Assembly: GCA_035946175.1 (NCBI GenBank)
Contig: DASYZQ010000008.1
Coordinates: forward strand, 1 to 64,000
Origin: DASYZQ01 sp035946175
GTDB taxonomy: Bacteria > Patescibacteriota > Saccharimonadia > Saccharimonadales > UBA4665
DNA length: 64,000 nucleotides
Direction: 5' to 3'
Under the pieces are notes generated by a model, which saw nothing but the letters and a program-made list of their open reading frames with translations, was not told where the DNA came from and did no database searches. This document shows, one piece after another, positions 1 through 8,596 of this stretch; position 1 is the first letter of the stretch, and each line of letters opens with the position of its first letter. Made by a program: the position numbers and the translations under genes.

Positions 1-372
1 AACAAACTTGATGAACTTATTGCCAAATTTCCGGATGAACGATGGATGACAGCAAGCAAGATCCGTAATGCAGCAAACGATACTATGTTTTATATCTCTC
101 AGGCAGTCGGCAGTAGCCTGACTTATGCCACCGAGTGGGAATGGAATAGTGCCCGCAAAAACTTATTTGCTCTGCAGGCAATATACGTGTTTGCAGACAA
201 GCAAAAATTCCTAGAGCTTGACCCGAGTATTGTCAAACGGATCGACGCTCTTTTGAAGAAGATTGACACCCAAATAGATACGGCTAAGAAAGCCACCAAC
301 GAGAAGGACAAAGAAGACTTAGAACCGTGGCTGGAGAAGCATCGGTTGTGGAGAGAGATAAACGATAAGTAG
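1..372 (+). CDS. Hypothetical protein, 5' end outside window
   Basis: The frame is open from base 1, so the ATG at 46 is probably internal and the gene begins left of the window; 123 residues are visible. The product is soluble, rich in Lys, Asp and Trp, and predicted mostly helical, with a charged C-terminal third (many Lys/Glu between about residues 80 and 115). I do not recognise a family. It has no signal peptide or membrane segment in the visible part. It ends at TAG, about 100 bases before the Nudix gene, which has its own ribosome-binding site, so the two need not be co-transcribed. The reading frame is well supported by length and composition; the function is unknown. Confidence 0.6.
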   Translation, partial: NKLDELIAKFPDERWMTASKIRNAANDTMFYISQAVGSSLTYATEWEWNSARKNLFALQAIYVFADKQKFLELDPSIVKRIDALLKKIDTQIDTAKKATNEKDKEDLEPWLEKHRLWREINDK

Positions 373-471
373 CGACTAGCCAGCAGTCATTTTCCATATT
401 TATTGACACGTGTTAACGACGGTCTTAGACTCTAAAATAATAAACAGCAGTAAAACGAGAGGAATGAGCAC

Positions 472-936
472 ATGGTCAAGTTTGAAGACCGCTACCGTTT
501 CATTGGCTCAGTATATGTACTGCTGCGTGACAGTAGCAAAGTACTGCTACTTAGACGAGCGAATACCGGCTACCACGACGGCGAGTATAGCCTGCCAGCA
601 GGGCACATGGATGGCGGCGAACCTGCTGCACTAGCCGCAGTGCGTGAGGCCAAAGAAGAAGTTGGAGTGAATATTGACCCGAAGGATCTAGATATCGTAC
701 ATACGCTCCACCGCTACTCCGATCAACCCGAACCGCATGAACGCATCGACCTGTTTTTTGAAACTGATACCTGGAAGGGCGAACCAACCAATGCCGAACC
801 CGACAAGTGCGATGAACTCAAATGGGTAGCTATTGGTAATCTCCCAGAAAACATGGTACCGGAGGTTGAGCATATGTTCCGAGAGATGGCTAGGCGCAGT
901 ATGTATTCTGACTTCAACTTTATTGCACGGCAGTGA
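472..936 (+). CDS. Nudix hydrolase
   Basis: Predicted Mg-dependent hydrolase of nucleoside diphosphate-X compounds, cytosolic. The 154-residue protein carries one complete Nudix box (G-x5-E-x7-REAKEEVG), beginning with GHMDGGE at about residue 44 and containing the metal-binding REAKEEVG. Length is normal for a stand-alone Nudix domain. The context around the box (LLRRANTGY before it; RIDLFF after it) resembles small MutT-like NUDIX proteins that clean up damaged nucleotides, but the substrate cannot be read from the sequence. The ATG at 472 is preceded by a purine-rich AGAGGAA; an overlapping ATG at 464 is in another frame. It stands alone, with about 100 bases on each side. Confidence 0.9.
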   Translation: MVKFEDRYRFIGSVYVLLRDSSKVLLLRRANTGYHDGEYSLPAGHMDGGEPAALAAVREAKEEVGVNIDPKDLDIVHTLHRYSDQPEPHERIDLFFETDTWKGEPTNAEPDKCDELKWVAIGNLPENMVPEVEHMFREMARRSMYSDFNFIARQ

Positions 937-1031
937 CCGGCCAAGGTCTACTGTCTAAGTCATGGGCAGTTCATCTGCCTTGGCTTCAAAAAGTGAGTAC
1001 AAGTCGGTTCGCCTAAATGTACCACCTGTAG

Positions 1032-1037
1032 TACAGT
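1032..1037 (+). promoter_or_regulatory. Possible -10 box for a leaderless transcript of the prenyl synthase
   Basis: TACAGT lies 6 bases before the ATG at 1044 and there is no Shine-Dalgarno sequence between them. A start point 6-7 bases downstream of the box would make the mRNA begin at or next to the start codon. No good -35 box is visible. Confidence 0.3.
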
Positions 1038-1043
1038 GGTCAC

Positions 1044-2063
1044 ATGCCGCCTTTCGATCTTGCCCAGATATTAGATGTGCCAGATCTCCCGGCCCATCTT
1101 ATGCAAGTAGAGCAGACGCTTCAAGAAAGTGTCAGTAGTGCGACGGCTTCTATCCAAAAGCCCGCCTTGCGGGTCATCAGTGGCAAGAGTAAACGGCTCA
1201 GACCGGCACTGATTATCGCTATTGCCGCCAGCCAAAAACAGAATATCACTAAAACAGTGGTCGCCGCTTGTAGTGCTCTCGAGCTCGTCCATATTGCCAC
1301 CCTGATCCATGACGATATTATCGACCAGAGCAATAGTCGGCGTGGCGTACCGACCATCAACAGCATAGAAGGTCCCGATCAAGCTATTGTGGTTGGTGAC
1401 TACCTCTTTTCCCGTGCCATAGCCCTCGCAGCTCAGATCAATAGCGAAGCTGTCAGGCTGGTAGCTACTATCATAGCTGCCCTATGCGACGGCCAGAGCC
1501 GAGAATTGGTCGACAGAAACAACACTAAGCGAAGTGAAAAATCCGCCCTCAAAGCTATGCACGACAAGACAGCCATGCTGTTCGCAGCGGCGTGCGAACT
1601 CGGCGGTCTGTGCGCCAATAGTGATCAATCAACCCGCCAGGCATTCAATACCTACGGGAAAGCACTCGGCATGGCTTTCCAGTGCATTGATGATGTACTG
1701 GATCTGGTATCAGCGCCCGAACTAACCGGCAAACCAACAGCTCATGACGTCCTGGAGGGAGTGTATACCCTTCCTGTCATTCTGGCGCTCCGTGGACCAC
1801 ACCAGGCGACAGTGGAACGATATCTCACAAGCAAACAGCGTTTGTCAAAACTCACCGAGCTACTTATGCAAGATGGTACCATTGCAGAAACTTTGCGGCG
1901 TGCCAAACAATACAATCAACAGGCCCAAAAGGCTATCGGCGCTATTGATCGGGACAGATCGATGATGTCACTTGCCAAATTGCCGGATCACTATCTGCAA
2001 TGGGCTATGCAACATCTTGTGGCTGAGGGCTACCGCACTCGGCTAGCCAAGGCAATTTCCTAG
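1044..2063 (+). CDS. Trans-polyprenyl diphosphate synthase
   Basis: Condenses isopentenyl diphosphate onto an allylic primer to make a long all-trans prenyl diphosphate. Both aspartate-rich motifs are present: the first (DDIID, after LIH) near residue 90 and the second (FQCIDDVLDL) near residue 213, together with GKSKRLRP, which binds the diphosphate. The residue five before the first motif is Ala, which in this family goes with long products (C30 and above) rather than farnesyl or geranylgeranyl diphosphate; that reading is inference. At 339 residues it is a normal length for the IspB/HepT group. A long prenyl chain would suit a quinone used by the NDH-2 nearby. Its TAG stop overlaps the stop of the convergent oxidase gene. 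Confidence 0.9.
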   Translation: MPPFDLAQILDVPDLPAHLMQVEQTLQESVSSATASIQKPALRVISGKSKRLRPALIIAIAASQKQNITKTVVAACSALELVHIATLIHDDIIDQSNSRRGVPTINSIEGPDQAIVVGDYLFSRAIALAAQINSEAVRLVATIIAALCDGQSRELVDRNNTKRSEKSALKAMHDKTAMLFAAACELGGLCANSDQSTRQAFNTYGKALGMAFQCIDDVLDLVSAPELTGKPTAHDVLEGVYTLPVILALRGPHQATVERYLTSKQRLSKLTELLMQDGTIAETLRRAKQYNQQAQKAIGAIDRDRSMMSLAKLPDHYLQWAMQHLVAEGYRTRLAKAIS

Positions 2064-3724
2064 AAATGCCGTCGAATATGGCTGAAGCTGTAATCCCAAT
2101 CAGCCATGGCCTTTTTATGGGGGTTAAAGATACCTTGCGGGTCCATAATCAGCTTAACTTCACGGAAAATAGCCAGCATCTGCTTACCATACATCTTGCC
2201 CAGCCACGGTCCGCGTACCAGCCCATCATTATGTTCGCCGCTCAATGAGCCGTGATATTTGAGCACCAATGCGTTGACTTCTCCCATCGCCGGCAGCAGT
2301 TTGGCCCGATCGCTTGGGTCCTCAAGCCGCATAAGCGGGATAATATGAAAATTGCCATCTCCCATATGCCCGGCGACTGTAGCCAGCAGGTGATACTTCC
2401 GGATAATCTGCCGGATCTTTGGCAAAAACTCGGACAGATAGGACGGGTTTACCACCAGATCATCAATGAACGGCGCGGTGTGCTTGTCCTTAACTTTGCT
2501 TCTCAGTAAATTGAAGCTCTGCCGCCGCATCAGCCAGAATTTTTCACTTTTGCCCTCAGTGGCGTCCTCTTCGAAGCCGTTGATCTCATAACGAGCCCGG
2601 TAAACCTTGAGCTCACGGTGCAAGCCAGTGATCTTGGCCCGCACCTCTTCTTCAGTTCGACCATTGAATTCGACCATCAGTATCAGCTTGGGGATACCGT
2701 GTAGAAGCTGCAGCCCGTCAGGGATCAAACTAATGAGCAAATGAATGAATTTCCGTAACCCCAGAGTCTTCAGGAAACTCGGCAAAAAACGGATCGACAG
2801 CCATAGTGTGGCATCGTCAAAACTCTCAAAGGTGGCCGGATGAGACTCCAGCACCTTTGGAATGATCTCGCCGAGACTATCCAGGTCTTTCAAAAATAGT
2901 ACCAGCAGACCCGAGTGAGGACGGGCCGGTACCAAATCTAGATGAATATCCGTTACCAAACCAAGCGTACCCTGTGCTCCAACAATCAGCTTCGTCAAAT
3001 CAAACACGCCGTGCTGCCGATCCCAGACATCCCACAGATTATAGCCAGTAGAGTTTTTGCTCACCTTCGGTTTTGCCGCCTTAATCTGCTCGTGGTGCTT
3101 GTCTAAAAGATCAAACAGTTTTTTATACAGTCGGCCCTCAAAATCCGGCTGGGCCATTTTCTTGACCAGCTCCCGCCGGCCGAGTGGCTTGACCGTTCGC
3201 TCGATGCCGTCGGCAAAGACAAAGCGCAGGCTACTTACATAATTTTCAGTCTTGCCGAACTCCAGCGACTTTTCGCCGCCGGAATTATTGTTAACCATAC
3301 CGCCGACCGTACACAGTTCGCGCGAAGCCGGGTAGCAGGGAAGCAGGGCTTTATGCTTCAAGGTCTGCTTTTCAAAATCTCGATACAGCACACCCGGCTG
3401 CACCTGGGCGGTCGTGGCTGAAACATCACCAATATCCGTAAAATGCCGACGGAAATCGACAATGATCGAGTCATTGATGGCTCCGCCCGACATATCCGTA
3501 CCCGCTGAACGAGCCGTCAGCGAAAGTTTGGGCATAGTCTTTTTCTTTGTCGCCGTCAGACAGACCAACAGGGCAACGTCACGCGCATCCCGGGGGCTGA
3601 CCACCAACGCCGGCTGGATCTCAAACATCGAAGCATCGTGGCTATAAAGTTCCTTGGTAGCCGAGCTGTCATCAACCTCTCCCCGAAAACCAGACTTTAT
3701 CAAGGTCTGCTTAAACTCATCCAT
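2060..3724 (-). CDS. FAD-linked oxidase (D-lactate/glycolate/2-hydroxyglutarate dehydrogenase family)
   Basis: Predicted flavoprotein that oxidises a 2-hydroxyacid and passes electrons to a quinone or carrier. The FAD_binding_4 domain occupies about residues 35-220, with ARSAGTDMSGGA at 71-82 and GGMVNNNSGG at 141-150 lining the flavin; the FAD-oxidase C domain follows, with GHMGDGNFH and SGEHNDG near the C-terminus, both typical of GlcD/Dld-type enzymes. Length is 554 residues. I start at the ATG at 3724; the longer frame upstream runs into the next gene and looks non-coding. It is the last gene of a four-gene minus-strand operon (5622 to 2060). The last bases form CTAG, shared by the stops of this gene and the prenyl synthase. 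The exact substrate cannot be assigned. Confidence 0.88.
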   Translation of the reverse strand: MDEFKQTLIKSGFRGEVDDSSATKELYSHDASMFEIQPALVVSPRDARDVALLVCLTATKKKTMPKLSLTARSAGTDMSGGAINDSIIVDFRRHFTDIGDVSATTAQVQPGVLYRDFEKQTLKHKALLPCYPASRELCTVGGMVNNNSGGEKSLEFGKTENYVSSLRFVFADGIERTVKPLGRRELVKKMAQPDFEGRLYKKLFDLLDKHHEQIKAAKPKVSKNSTGYNLWDVWDRQHGVFDLTKLIVGAQGTLGLVTDIHLDLVPARPHSGLLVLFLKDLDSLGEIIPKVLESHPATFESFDDATLWLSIRFLPSFLKTLGLRKFIHLLISLIPDGLQLLHGIPKLILMVEFNGRTEEEVRAKITGLHRELKVYRARYEINGFEEDATEGKSEKFWLMRRQSFNLLRSKVKDKHTAPFIDDLVVNPSYLSEFLPKIRQIIRKYHLLATVAGHMGDGNFHIIPLMRLEDPSDRAKLLPAMGEVNALVLKYHGSLSGEHNDGLVRGPWLGKMYGKQMLAIFREVKLIMDPQGIFNPHKKAMADWDYSFSHIRRHF

Positions 3725-3765
3725 ACTGTTAAGCTTAAGCACTACGTGGCAGATGCGCAAGAAGG

Positions 3766-4350
3766 TTACGACCAAGCCGCATCGAACAGCCTGGAAATCA
3801 GTGGCCGGTAGATAAATACTGTCATACTCAATCCGCAGCCAATGATATACAGCTGAAACACCGATACAGCGCTGACAGGATAAGTTATCAGGGTCAGGAA
3901 AGCCGCCCCGGCACTGGTCAGATAAAACCACGGTGACTCAGAACGGGGCTGCCGCCATGTTTTTACAAACGCCGGCACATAGGCGGCAAAGTCGCCGACG
4001 ATACCTCCCCAAACTCCAATAATAGGGTTGCTAGTAAGTGCCCAGGCAGTGATACCCAGTAGTGCAATCATAAGGCAAGCCCAATCGAGTCTGGCCCTGC
4101 CGCCTATACCCCGCCATAGGCTCAATCCAAAGATAACAATTCCCTGCAAGCAAAAAATACTCGTCAGCAGTAGCGCACCTGGATTGCCGTGTGCGGCTAC
4201 AGCTCCGACGAATGTAACTGCCAGCACAATCATAAGCGCAAACCGGGTCATCCGGTGCGGCCGAGATTTACCACGAACAATGCTAACAATGTAGGTTATC
4301 GGGGAGATGAGCGCCAACATAAGGCTGGCAGTAACGAGAGCACCATGCAT
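3766..4350 (-). CDS. Seven-TM membrane protein with SWEET/PQ-loop-like layout
   Basis: 194 residues with seven hydrophobic segments. Segments 1-3 and 5-7 look like two copies of a three-helix unit joined by helix 4: after helix 1 comes SPITYIVSIVRGKSRPHR and after helix 5 comes YVPAFVKTWRQPRSESPW, both shaped like the PQ-loop pattern (Pro, hydrophobic stretch, basic residues, then Ser/Pro). That 3+1+3 layout is the architecture of SWEET sugar transporters, whereas bacteria usually have the half-size SemiSWEET. Sequence identity to a known transporter is not claimed. It sits 6 bases after the EamA transporter gene and 41 bases before the oxidase gene, so all three are probably co-expressed. 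Could also be an unrelated membrane family. Confidence 0.55.
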   Translation of the reverse strand: MHGALVTASLMLALISPITYIVSIVRGKSRPHRMTRFALMIVLAVTFVGAVAAHGNPGALLLTSIFCLQGIVIFGLSLWRGIGGRARLDWACLMIALLGITAWALTSNPIIGVWGGIVGDFAAYVPAFVKTWRQPRSESPWFYLTSAGAAFLTLITYPVSAVSVFQLYIIGCGLSMTVFIYRPLISRLFDAAWS

Positions 4351-4356
4351 GGAAGG

Positions 4357-5265
4357 CTACGACCCTACTTTATCCAACGTACCCCGCTGGGCATTGTAGT
4401 CCCTGATATATGGAATAGCTGCAGCTGCAATTATCGTTATGATACCGACATCTACCACCGACCCGACATGTTCGCTGAAGAAAAGTATCCCGAACAATAC
4501 TCCGAATACAATCTCGAGTAGCCCCAAGATACCGGCGACACCAGCCTCCACAAGTTTGAGGCCGGTAATGAACAACCAGGAAGCCGCGACCGAGGCTATG
4601 GCAAAGAAAACGAGATAGAGCCACTGGGCGTACCAACCAACTGCTGGATGCTGTTCACGAAACACCGACGCCATAAATATATTGGCTACGACCGATGTGG
4701 CCCAAAGAAACACCGTGGATTGGGTGGCGTTATATGGCAGGTGCTTAACGATAACACTATTGGATGCAATGCTCAGCCCACTTACCGCTGCCCCTACGAG
4801 AGCTAACCACCCTAAATCGGCTATGCTTGGCGTAAAAATCAAATAGAGCCCAATAAGGCCAAGCAGAGTAGCCAGCCATTTGTCCTTACTAAATCGCTCG
4901 CGAGCAAACAACCAACCGAAGAAGAACATGCCTATAACAATACCAGCATAGTTAATAGTTAAAGCTATACCAATACCGGCATGTAAGACTGCGTAATAAA
5001 ATGGCCCCCACGTAAAACATGAAGAGAATAACAGCCCAGCTACATACGGCCAGTGACGCCTCCAATTGATTGGACCGAGTTGATGCCGAGCTATGGCAAC
5101 CGGAACCATGATAACCAGAACTAGAATGCTTCGTAATGCCGATGCCGTATAACCGCCAAAAAAGTTACCCATCAATGTCGTCCAAATACCATAGCTCGCA
5201 TAAAACAGTGAGGAAAGCACTATGATGCTGGCGCCAAGAGGTGCATTGAGCCTACGTTTGATCAT
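4357..5265 (-). CDS. EamA/DMT-family transporter
   Basis: 302 residues with about ten hydrophobic helices arranged as two EamA repeats (about 12-145 and 160-295), the standard drug/metabolite-transporter fold for inner-membrane exporters or importers of small metabolites. The first repeat has the usual short positively charged loops and a GPFYYAVLHAGIGIALTINY stretch like the family's helix 3-4 region; the second repeat ends with a glycine-rich LGLLEIVFGVLFGILFFSEH, again family-like. The substrate is unknown. It follows the SMR-like gene by 18 bases and precedes the SWEET-like gene by 6, so this operon encodes three different small-molecule membrane proteins and one flavin oxidase. Confidence 0.82.
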   Translation of the reverse strand: MIKRRLNAPLGASIIVLSSLFYASYGIWTTLMGNFFGGYTASALRSILVLVIMVPVAIARHQLGPINWRRHWPYVAGLLFSSCFTWGPFYYAVLHAGIGIALTINYAGIVIGMFFFGWLFARERFSKDKWLATLLGLIGLYLIFTPSIADLGWLALVGAAVSGLSIASNSVIVKHLPYNATQSTVFLWATSVVANIFMASVFREQHPAVGWYAQWLYLVFFAIASVAASWLFITGLKLVEAGVAGILGLLEIVFGVLFGILFFSEHVGSVVDVGIITIIAAAAIPYIRDYNAQRGTLDKVGS

Positions 5266-5283
5266 ACCTACATAAGAAAAGCA

Positions 5284-5622
5284 CTATTTTGCATAAGCTA
5301 CCAGCAGAAATGCTGTAAGGGCCAGGAAGATACCAGCATACGCCAGAGGTGCCAGAATTTCTCGAAACAGCAGGAAGCCGAGCATATTAACCAATACCAA
5401 GCTCATTGCCGAAAAGAGCGTCATAGTGCGACTCAGATCAAGCCGCGTAAACACATACAATTGTCCGAATACCGCCGGGATGCGCACAGCAATATACAGA
5501 GCAAACCACCATGACATAAACGTGGCCATATGAAACCCGAGTTTTGGCATATTGATCCTAGCCAGAACATCACTTATTGTGAATAGGAGCTGGCTAACAA
5601 TAATAACCGCCACAAAGTTCAT
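5284..5622 (-). CDS. Small four-TM DMT/SMR-like membrane protein
   Basis: 112 residues forming four hydrophobic helices, the size of EmrE-type small multidrug resistance proteins or of the half-size members of the DMT superfamily. The C-terminal pair (VLVNMLGFLLFREILAPLAY, then a final hydrophobic helix) is similar to the end of an EamA repeat. The membrane-embedded Glu of EmrE helix 1 is not evident, so an EmrE-like antiporter role is uncertain. First gene of the minus-strand operon that ends at 2060. Its ATG lies 40 bases from the divergent NDH-2 start, so both genes share a very short promoter region. No clear ribosome-binding site is seen. Confidence 0.65.
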   Translation of the reverse strand: MNFVAVIIVSQLLFTISDVLARINMPKLGFHMATFMSWWFALYIAVRIPAVFGQLYVFTRLDLSRTMTLFSAMSLVLVNMLGFLLFREILAPLAYAGIFLALTAFLLVAYAK

Positions 5623-5649
5623 CGTTATTTATCATACCCTAAAGATTGC

Positions 5650-5655
5650 TATAAT
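5650..5655 (+). promoter_or_regulatory. -10 box of a probable leaderless NDH-2 transcript
   Basis: A perfect TATAAT sits 7 bases upstream of the ATG at 5663 and no Shine-Dalgarno sequence intervenes. Transcription would start at or one to two bases before the ATG. The -35 region is AT-rich without a clear TTGACA. Confidence 0.5.
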
Positions 5656-5662
5656 CATAAGC

Positions 5663-6862
5663 ATGGTGGTCCAAAATAAACAGCGAATTCTGATCGTCGG
5701 CGGCGGCTTTGGTGGCATCAAAGCAGCTCTGGATTTATGTAAAAACAGCCGATTCGAAATCACATTACTCTCGGACAGCCCCAATTTCCGCTATAACCCA
5801 GCGCTCTACCACACAGCCACTGGTGGAATCCGCGCCGAATCCAACATCCCGCTATTTACTATCTTCCGTGACAAGGCAGTCACACTGGCCAGAGGCAGAG
5901 CAATCAAGCTTGATCGGGCAAGCAAAACAGTTTATGACGATAAAAATAAAGCCTATTCGTACGACATCCTCATCCTGGCACTTGGCATGGTCACCAACTA
6001 TTTCGGCATACATGGATTAGCCGAGTACTCATACGGCATCAAATCGATTAAAGAGGCGGAGCGTTTCAAACGCCACATTCACCAGCAGCTGACCAATGAG
6101 CATAAGCCGGATCTCAACTATATCATAGTTGGCGGTGGCCCCACCGGCATAGAACTTGCCGGGGCGTTGCCTGAATATCTGCACCGCATTGCCCAGGCCC
6201 ATAGTATCAAGCACAAAGCGATTCGCATCGAACTCGTGGAAGCCAACCGCCACCTAGTACCACGGTTGCCGAAATCCACGGGCAAAGCCATTGAGCGCCA
6301 GCTGCGCCGGCTTGGTGTTACACTTATCTTGGGCAAAAAAGTAGAAGGCGAAACCGCCTCAGCGCTCATGATTGACGGCAAACCCCTGCCCAGTCACACC
6401 GTCATTTGGACAGCAGGCATGGCCAACGCCCCGTTCTACACAGAGAACAACTTTCAGCTTAATGAGCATGGTAAGGTAGCGGTCGACCAGTACCTCCAAA
6501 CAGAATCGGGTATCTTTGTACTCGGCGATAACAACAGTACTCCATATAGCGGCATGGCTCAAACCGCGATATATGATGGACATTTTGTTGCCCAAAATCT
6601 GATACGTCAAAGCGAGCAAAAAAAGCCGAAAGCTTACAGGCCAAAAAAACCCGTCTACGTCATGCCGGCAGGGCCCAAATGGGCAGCCGTCCTATGGGGA
6701 AGATGGCAGTTTCATGGTCGCATAGGCTGGTTGCTCCGAAGCCTGGCTGACTTATGGGCTCTTCATGATGTTGAACCGTGGTGGCAAGCGGCCGAACAGT
6801 GGATGACCGAATTCGGTACCGAAGAACAGTGTCCCACTTGCGCCACGTGGCAGGATAGTTGA
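5663..6862 (+). CDS. ndh: Type-2 NADH:quinone oxidoreductase (NDH-2)
   Basis: Single-subunit, non-proton-pumping NADH dehydrogenase that passes electrons to quinone at the inner face of the membrane. The 399-residue product has the FAD-binding GGGFGGIKAA near residue 12, the NADH-binding VGGGPTGIELAG near 155-166, and the second flavin motif VLGDNN near 287. The last 60 residues are rich in Trp and Arg (GRWQFHGRIGWLLRSLADLW), like the amphipathic membrane anchor of NDH-2. I chose the ATG at 5663 because the longer frame runs into the divergent gene and because a TATAAT lies just before it. NDH-2 is known from soil Saccharibacteria that also carry a terminal oxidase; no oxidase is in this window. 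The neighbouring flavin oxidase could feed the same quinone pool. Confidence 0.9.
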   Translation: MVVQNKQRILIVGGGFGGIKAALDLCKNSRFEITLLSDSPNFRYNPALYHTATGGIRAESNIPLFTIFRDKAVTLARGRAIKLDRASKTVYDDKNKAYSYDILILALGMVTNYFGIHGLAEYSYGIKSIKEAERFKRHIHQQLTNEHKPDLNYIIVGGGPTGIELAGALPEYLHRIAQAHSIKHKAIRIELVEANRHLVPRLPKSTGKAIERQLRRLGVTLILGKKVEGETASALMIDGKPLPSHTVIWTAGMANAPFYTENNFQLNEHGKVAVDQYLQTESGIFVLGDNNSTPYSGMAQTAIYDGHFVAQNLIRQSEQKKPKAYRPKKPVYVMPAGPKWAAVLWGRWQFHGRIGWLLRSLADLWALHDVEPWWQAAEQWMTEFGTEEQCPTCATWQDS

Positions 6863-7001
6863 AAAAGCCTTGGACGACCGTGATATAGTAGCGCAAATTT
6901 ACAGGTGACTGAGCGAATAAACAAGATATCATCTCTAGCATAGACCAATTCGTATGCTAGAGTATGGACGACAACTACGTTTAATTTAGAGAGGGGGATA
7001 C

Positions 7002-7334
7002 ATGACTTTTGACGAATACCAGAAACAAGCCCTGACAACTGCCAAAAATAACTACGACCCAATTATGGAGAAAACCATTTGGGCTATGGGTGTTGCCGGT
7101 GAAGCAGGCGAGGTTGTAGAGAAATGGAAGAAAATAGTTGCCTATAAAGATGGCGTTGTAACAGAAGAGGACAAAGCAGAGCTGGCTAAAGAATTAGGCG
7201 ACGTCGTATGGTATATAGCCGTTATGGCTCACTCACTCGGTTTATCCTTCGAGGATGTCATGCAACGCAATGTAGCCAAACTCAAAGACCGCCAAAAGCG
7301 AGGGGTGATTACCGGGCAAGGGGATAATCGGTAG
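7002..7334 (+). CDS. MazG-like nucleotide pyrophosphohydrolase
   Basis: Predicted to hydrolyse (d)NTPs to monophosphates, a house-cleaning role. In 110 residues it shows the MazG/all-alpha NTP pyrophosphatase pattern: GEAGEVVEKWKK near residue 30, followed by ELAKELGDVVWY near residue 62, which supply the Glu/Asp ligands for Mg (EExxE and ExxD). Length fits the single-domain MazG-like group rather than the two-domain MazG of E. coli. The ATG is preceded by GAGAGGGGG, a strong ribosome-binding site. Monocistronic as far as the sequence shows; substrate preference is unknown. Confidence 0.85.
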   Translation: MTFDEYQKQALTTAKNNYDPIMEKTIWAMGVAGEAGEVVEKWKKIVAYKDGVVTEEDKAELAKELGDVVWYIAVMAHSLGLSFEDVMQRNVAKLKDRQKRGVITGQGDNR

Positions 7335-7438
7335 CGTACCCGTACATGCCTGGCGTCCTACGTTCTCACCGAGTATAGACAGATTGACAGCCTACTAACT
7401 ACAAGCTAATAGGCCAAATATGATTGATCTCACTGGAG

Positions 7439-7954
7439 CTACAGCATTTTCTCGAGTGTATTGAGGTTACGTACCGTCGTCACCCCCTTATACTTCGGCT
7501 GCGCTAACAGTTTAGCGAACACTGTGTCAGTTGAATGACCCTTCGGCACATGCCAGTAGACCGCGTAATCACGGGCAACGATATCCTCAACATCCGTATC
7601 GATCTCGGCTCGATGCGAAGCAAGCTCGTCAGCGACCGCTTGTGATGCACACAGAACTGCATAGCGATGAGCATCCGCATCGTCAAGAAATGGATAGGCT
7701 GCTACGGTACTGCCCAGGGCATCCCTCGGATAAATAAGCACAAACGCCTCGTAGTGAAACTCCTCATGCAGAGTCTTTTCTAAAATGTGCTTGAGTTCAA
7801 CTGCTGGTAGCGGAGAATCAAGCGTAATATTACCAGTCTGCACATAGGTCTGTACATCACTGACAGGCAAACTGGTCAAGCAATCCTTTAATGCGATCAT
7901 AGGAACCTTGATCCCCCCAACGTTGATACCACGTAAGAATATTGCGTATTTCAT
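7439..7954 (-). CDS. DUF1697 family protein
   Basis: 171-residue cytosolic protein. The N-terminus, YAIFLRGINVGG followed by a stretch ending in VQTYVQTGNI, is the hallmark of DUF1697, a widespread bacterial family with a ferredoxin-like fold and no established biochemical role. Length is typical. It lies 10 bases after the iron-permease-like gene on the same strand, so the two are likely co-transcribed; its ribosome-binding site would be inside the end of that gene. Confidence 0.85.
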   Translation of the reverse strand: MKYAIFLRGINVGGIKVPMIALKDCLTSLPVSDVQTYVQTGNITLDSPLPAVELKHILEKTLHEEFHYEAFVLIYPRDALGSTVAAYPFLDDADAHRYAVLCASQAVADELASHRAEIDTDVEDIVARDYAVYWHVPKGHSTDTVFAKLLAQPKYKGVTTVRNLNTLEKML

Positions 7955-7964
7955 GTAAAACGAC

Positions 7965-8429
7965 TTATTCGTCCTTTAGCTCAAGCTCCTTGGGATCAAT
8001 ATTGAGATGCTTGGCAATTACCTGCAATTGATGGTCAACGCTATTATCGTTGGCTATAATCTGTTGCTCAAGTATGACGTCGTTATCCAGAGCCTGTTTT
8101 ATATGCAATATCAAGGTAGTCAGCGCATCCTGGGCCCGATTGGCAGCAGCAGCAACCAAGAAACCAATAAAAAGTTCCGCAACGGTTGTTATGAGGTTCA
8201 GCGGGAAATTAAAACCTTGAGAGGTAAACCATGTTGGTAACCATGACCCGCTGGCCAGATGCGGCCCACCAAAAGCAAATATACACGTCCAGATAACGAC
8301 AAGAATAAACCAGAATGCAATGTTCGGCGGTTTGCCCATCGCCTCGCTGATCCAGTTGGCAAACCTAAGAAATGTCCCCACTTCAGTGACGTCTCGTGGT
8401 TTTGGTTTGTTAGTTGTTCTTAGTGCCAT
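7965..8429 (-). CDS. Low-affinity iron permease-like membrane protein
   Basis: 154 residues with two or three hydrophobic helices: a segment starting at WISEAMGKPPNIAFWFILVV, a second at FNFPLNLITTVAELFIGFLV, and a soluble helical C-terminus rich in Asp/Glu/Gln (about residues 105-154). This matches the low-affinity iron permease family (Fet4-like, PF04120), whose bacterial members are short and functionally uncharacterised; the name does not prove iron transport. The usual QN-Q motif after the last helix is replaced here by ANRAQDA. An excellent ribosome-binding site, AAGGAG, lies 6 bases before the ATG. First gene of a two-gene unit with DUF1697, divergent from the coiled-coil gene. Confidence 0.75.
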   Translation of the reverse strand: MALRTTNKPKPRDVTEVGTFLRFANWISEAMGKPPNIAFWFILVVIWTCIFAFGGPHLASGSWLPTWFTSQGFNFPLNLITTVAELFIGFLVAAAANRAQDALTTLILHIKQALDNDVILEQQIIANDNSVDHQLQVIAKHLNIDPKELELKDE

Positions 8430-8581
8430 GCTATCTCCTTGTGTACTTTCATTATAACTGGTGACATACCGATATTAAGCACAACTACTGCGGCTACATC
8501 CAGACAATAACCCCATTATTTGATAGTTTAATTTTAGCAAGTGCAGTCTTTGCGCGATTGCACGAGAAAGGATCATGCTGA

Positions 8582-8587
8582 TACAAT
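8582..8587 (+). promoter_or_regulatory. Extended -10 box for the coiled-coil gene
   Basis: TACAAT preceded by TG and one base (TGATACAAT) forms an extended -10 element; the ATG at 8597 is 9 bases further on and no ribosome-binding site lies between, suggesting a leaderless or nearly leaderless mRNA. Confidence 0.4.
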
Positions 8588-8596
8588 TACCGTACT

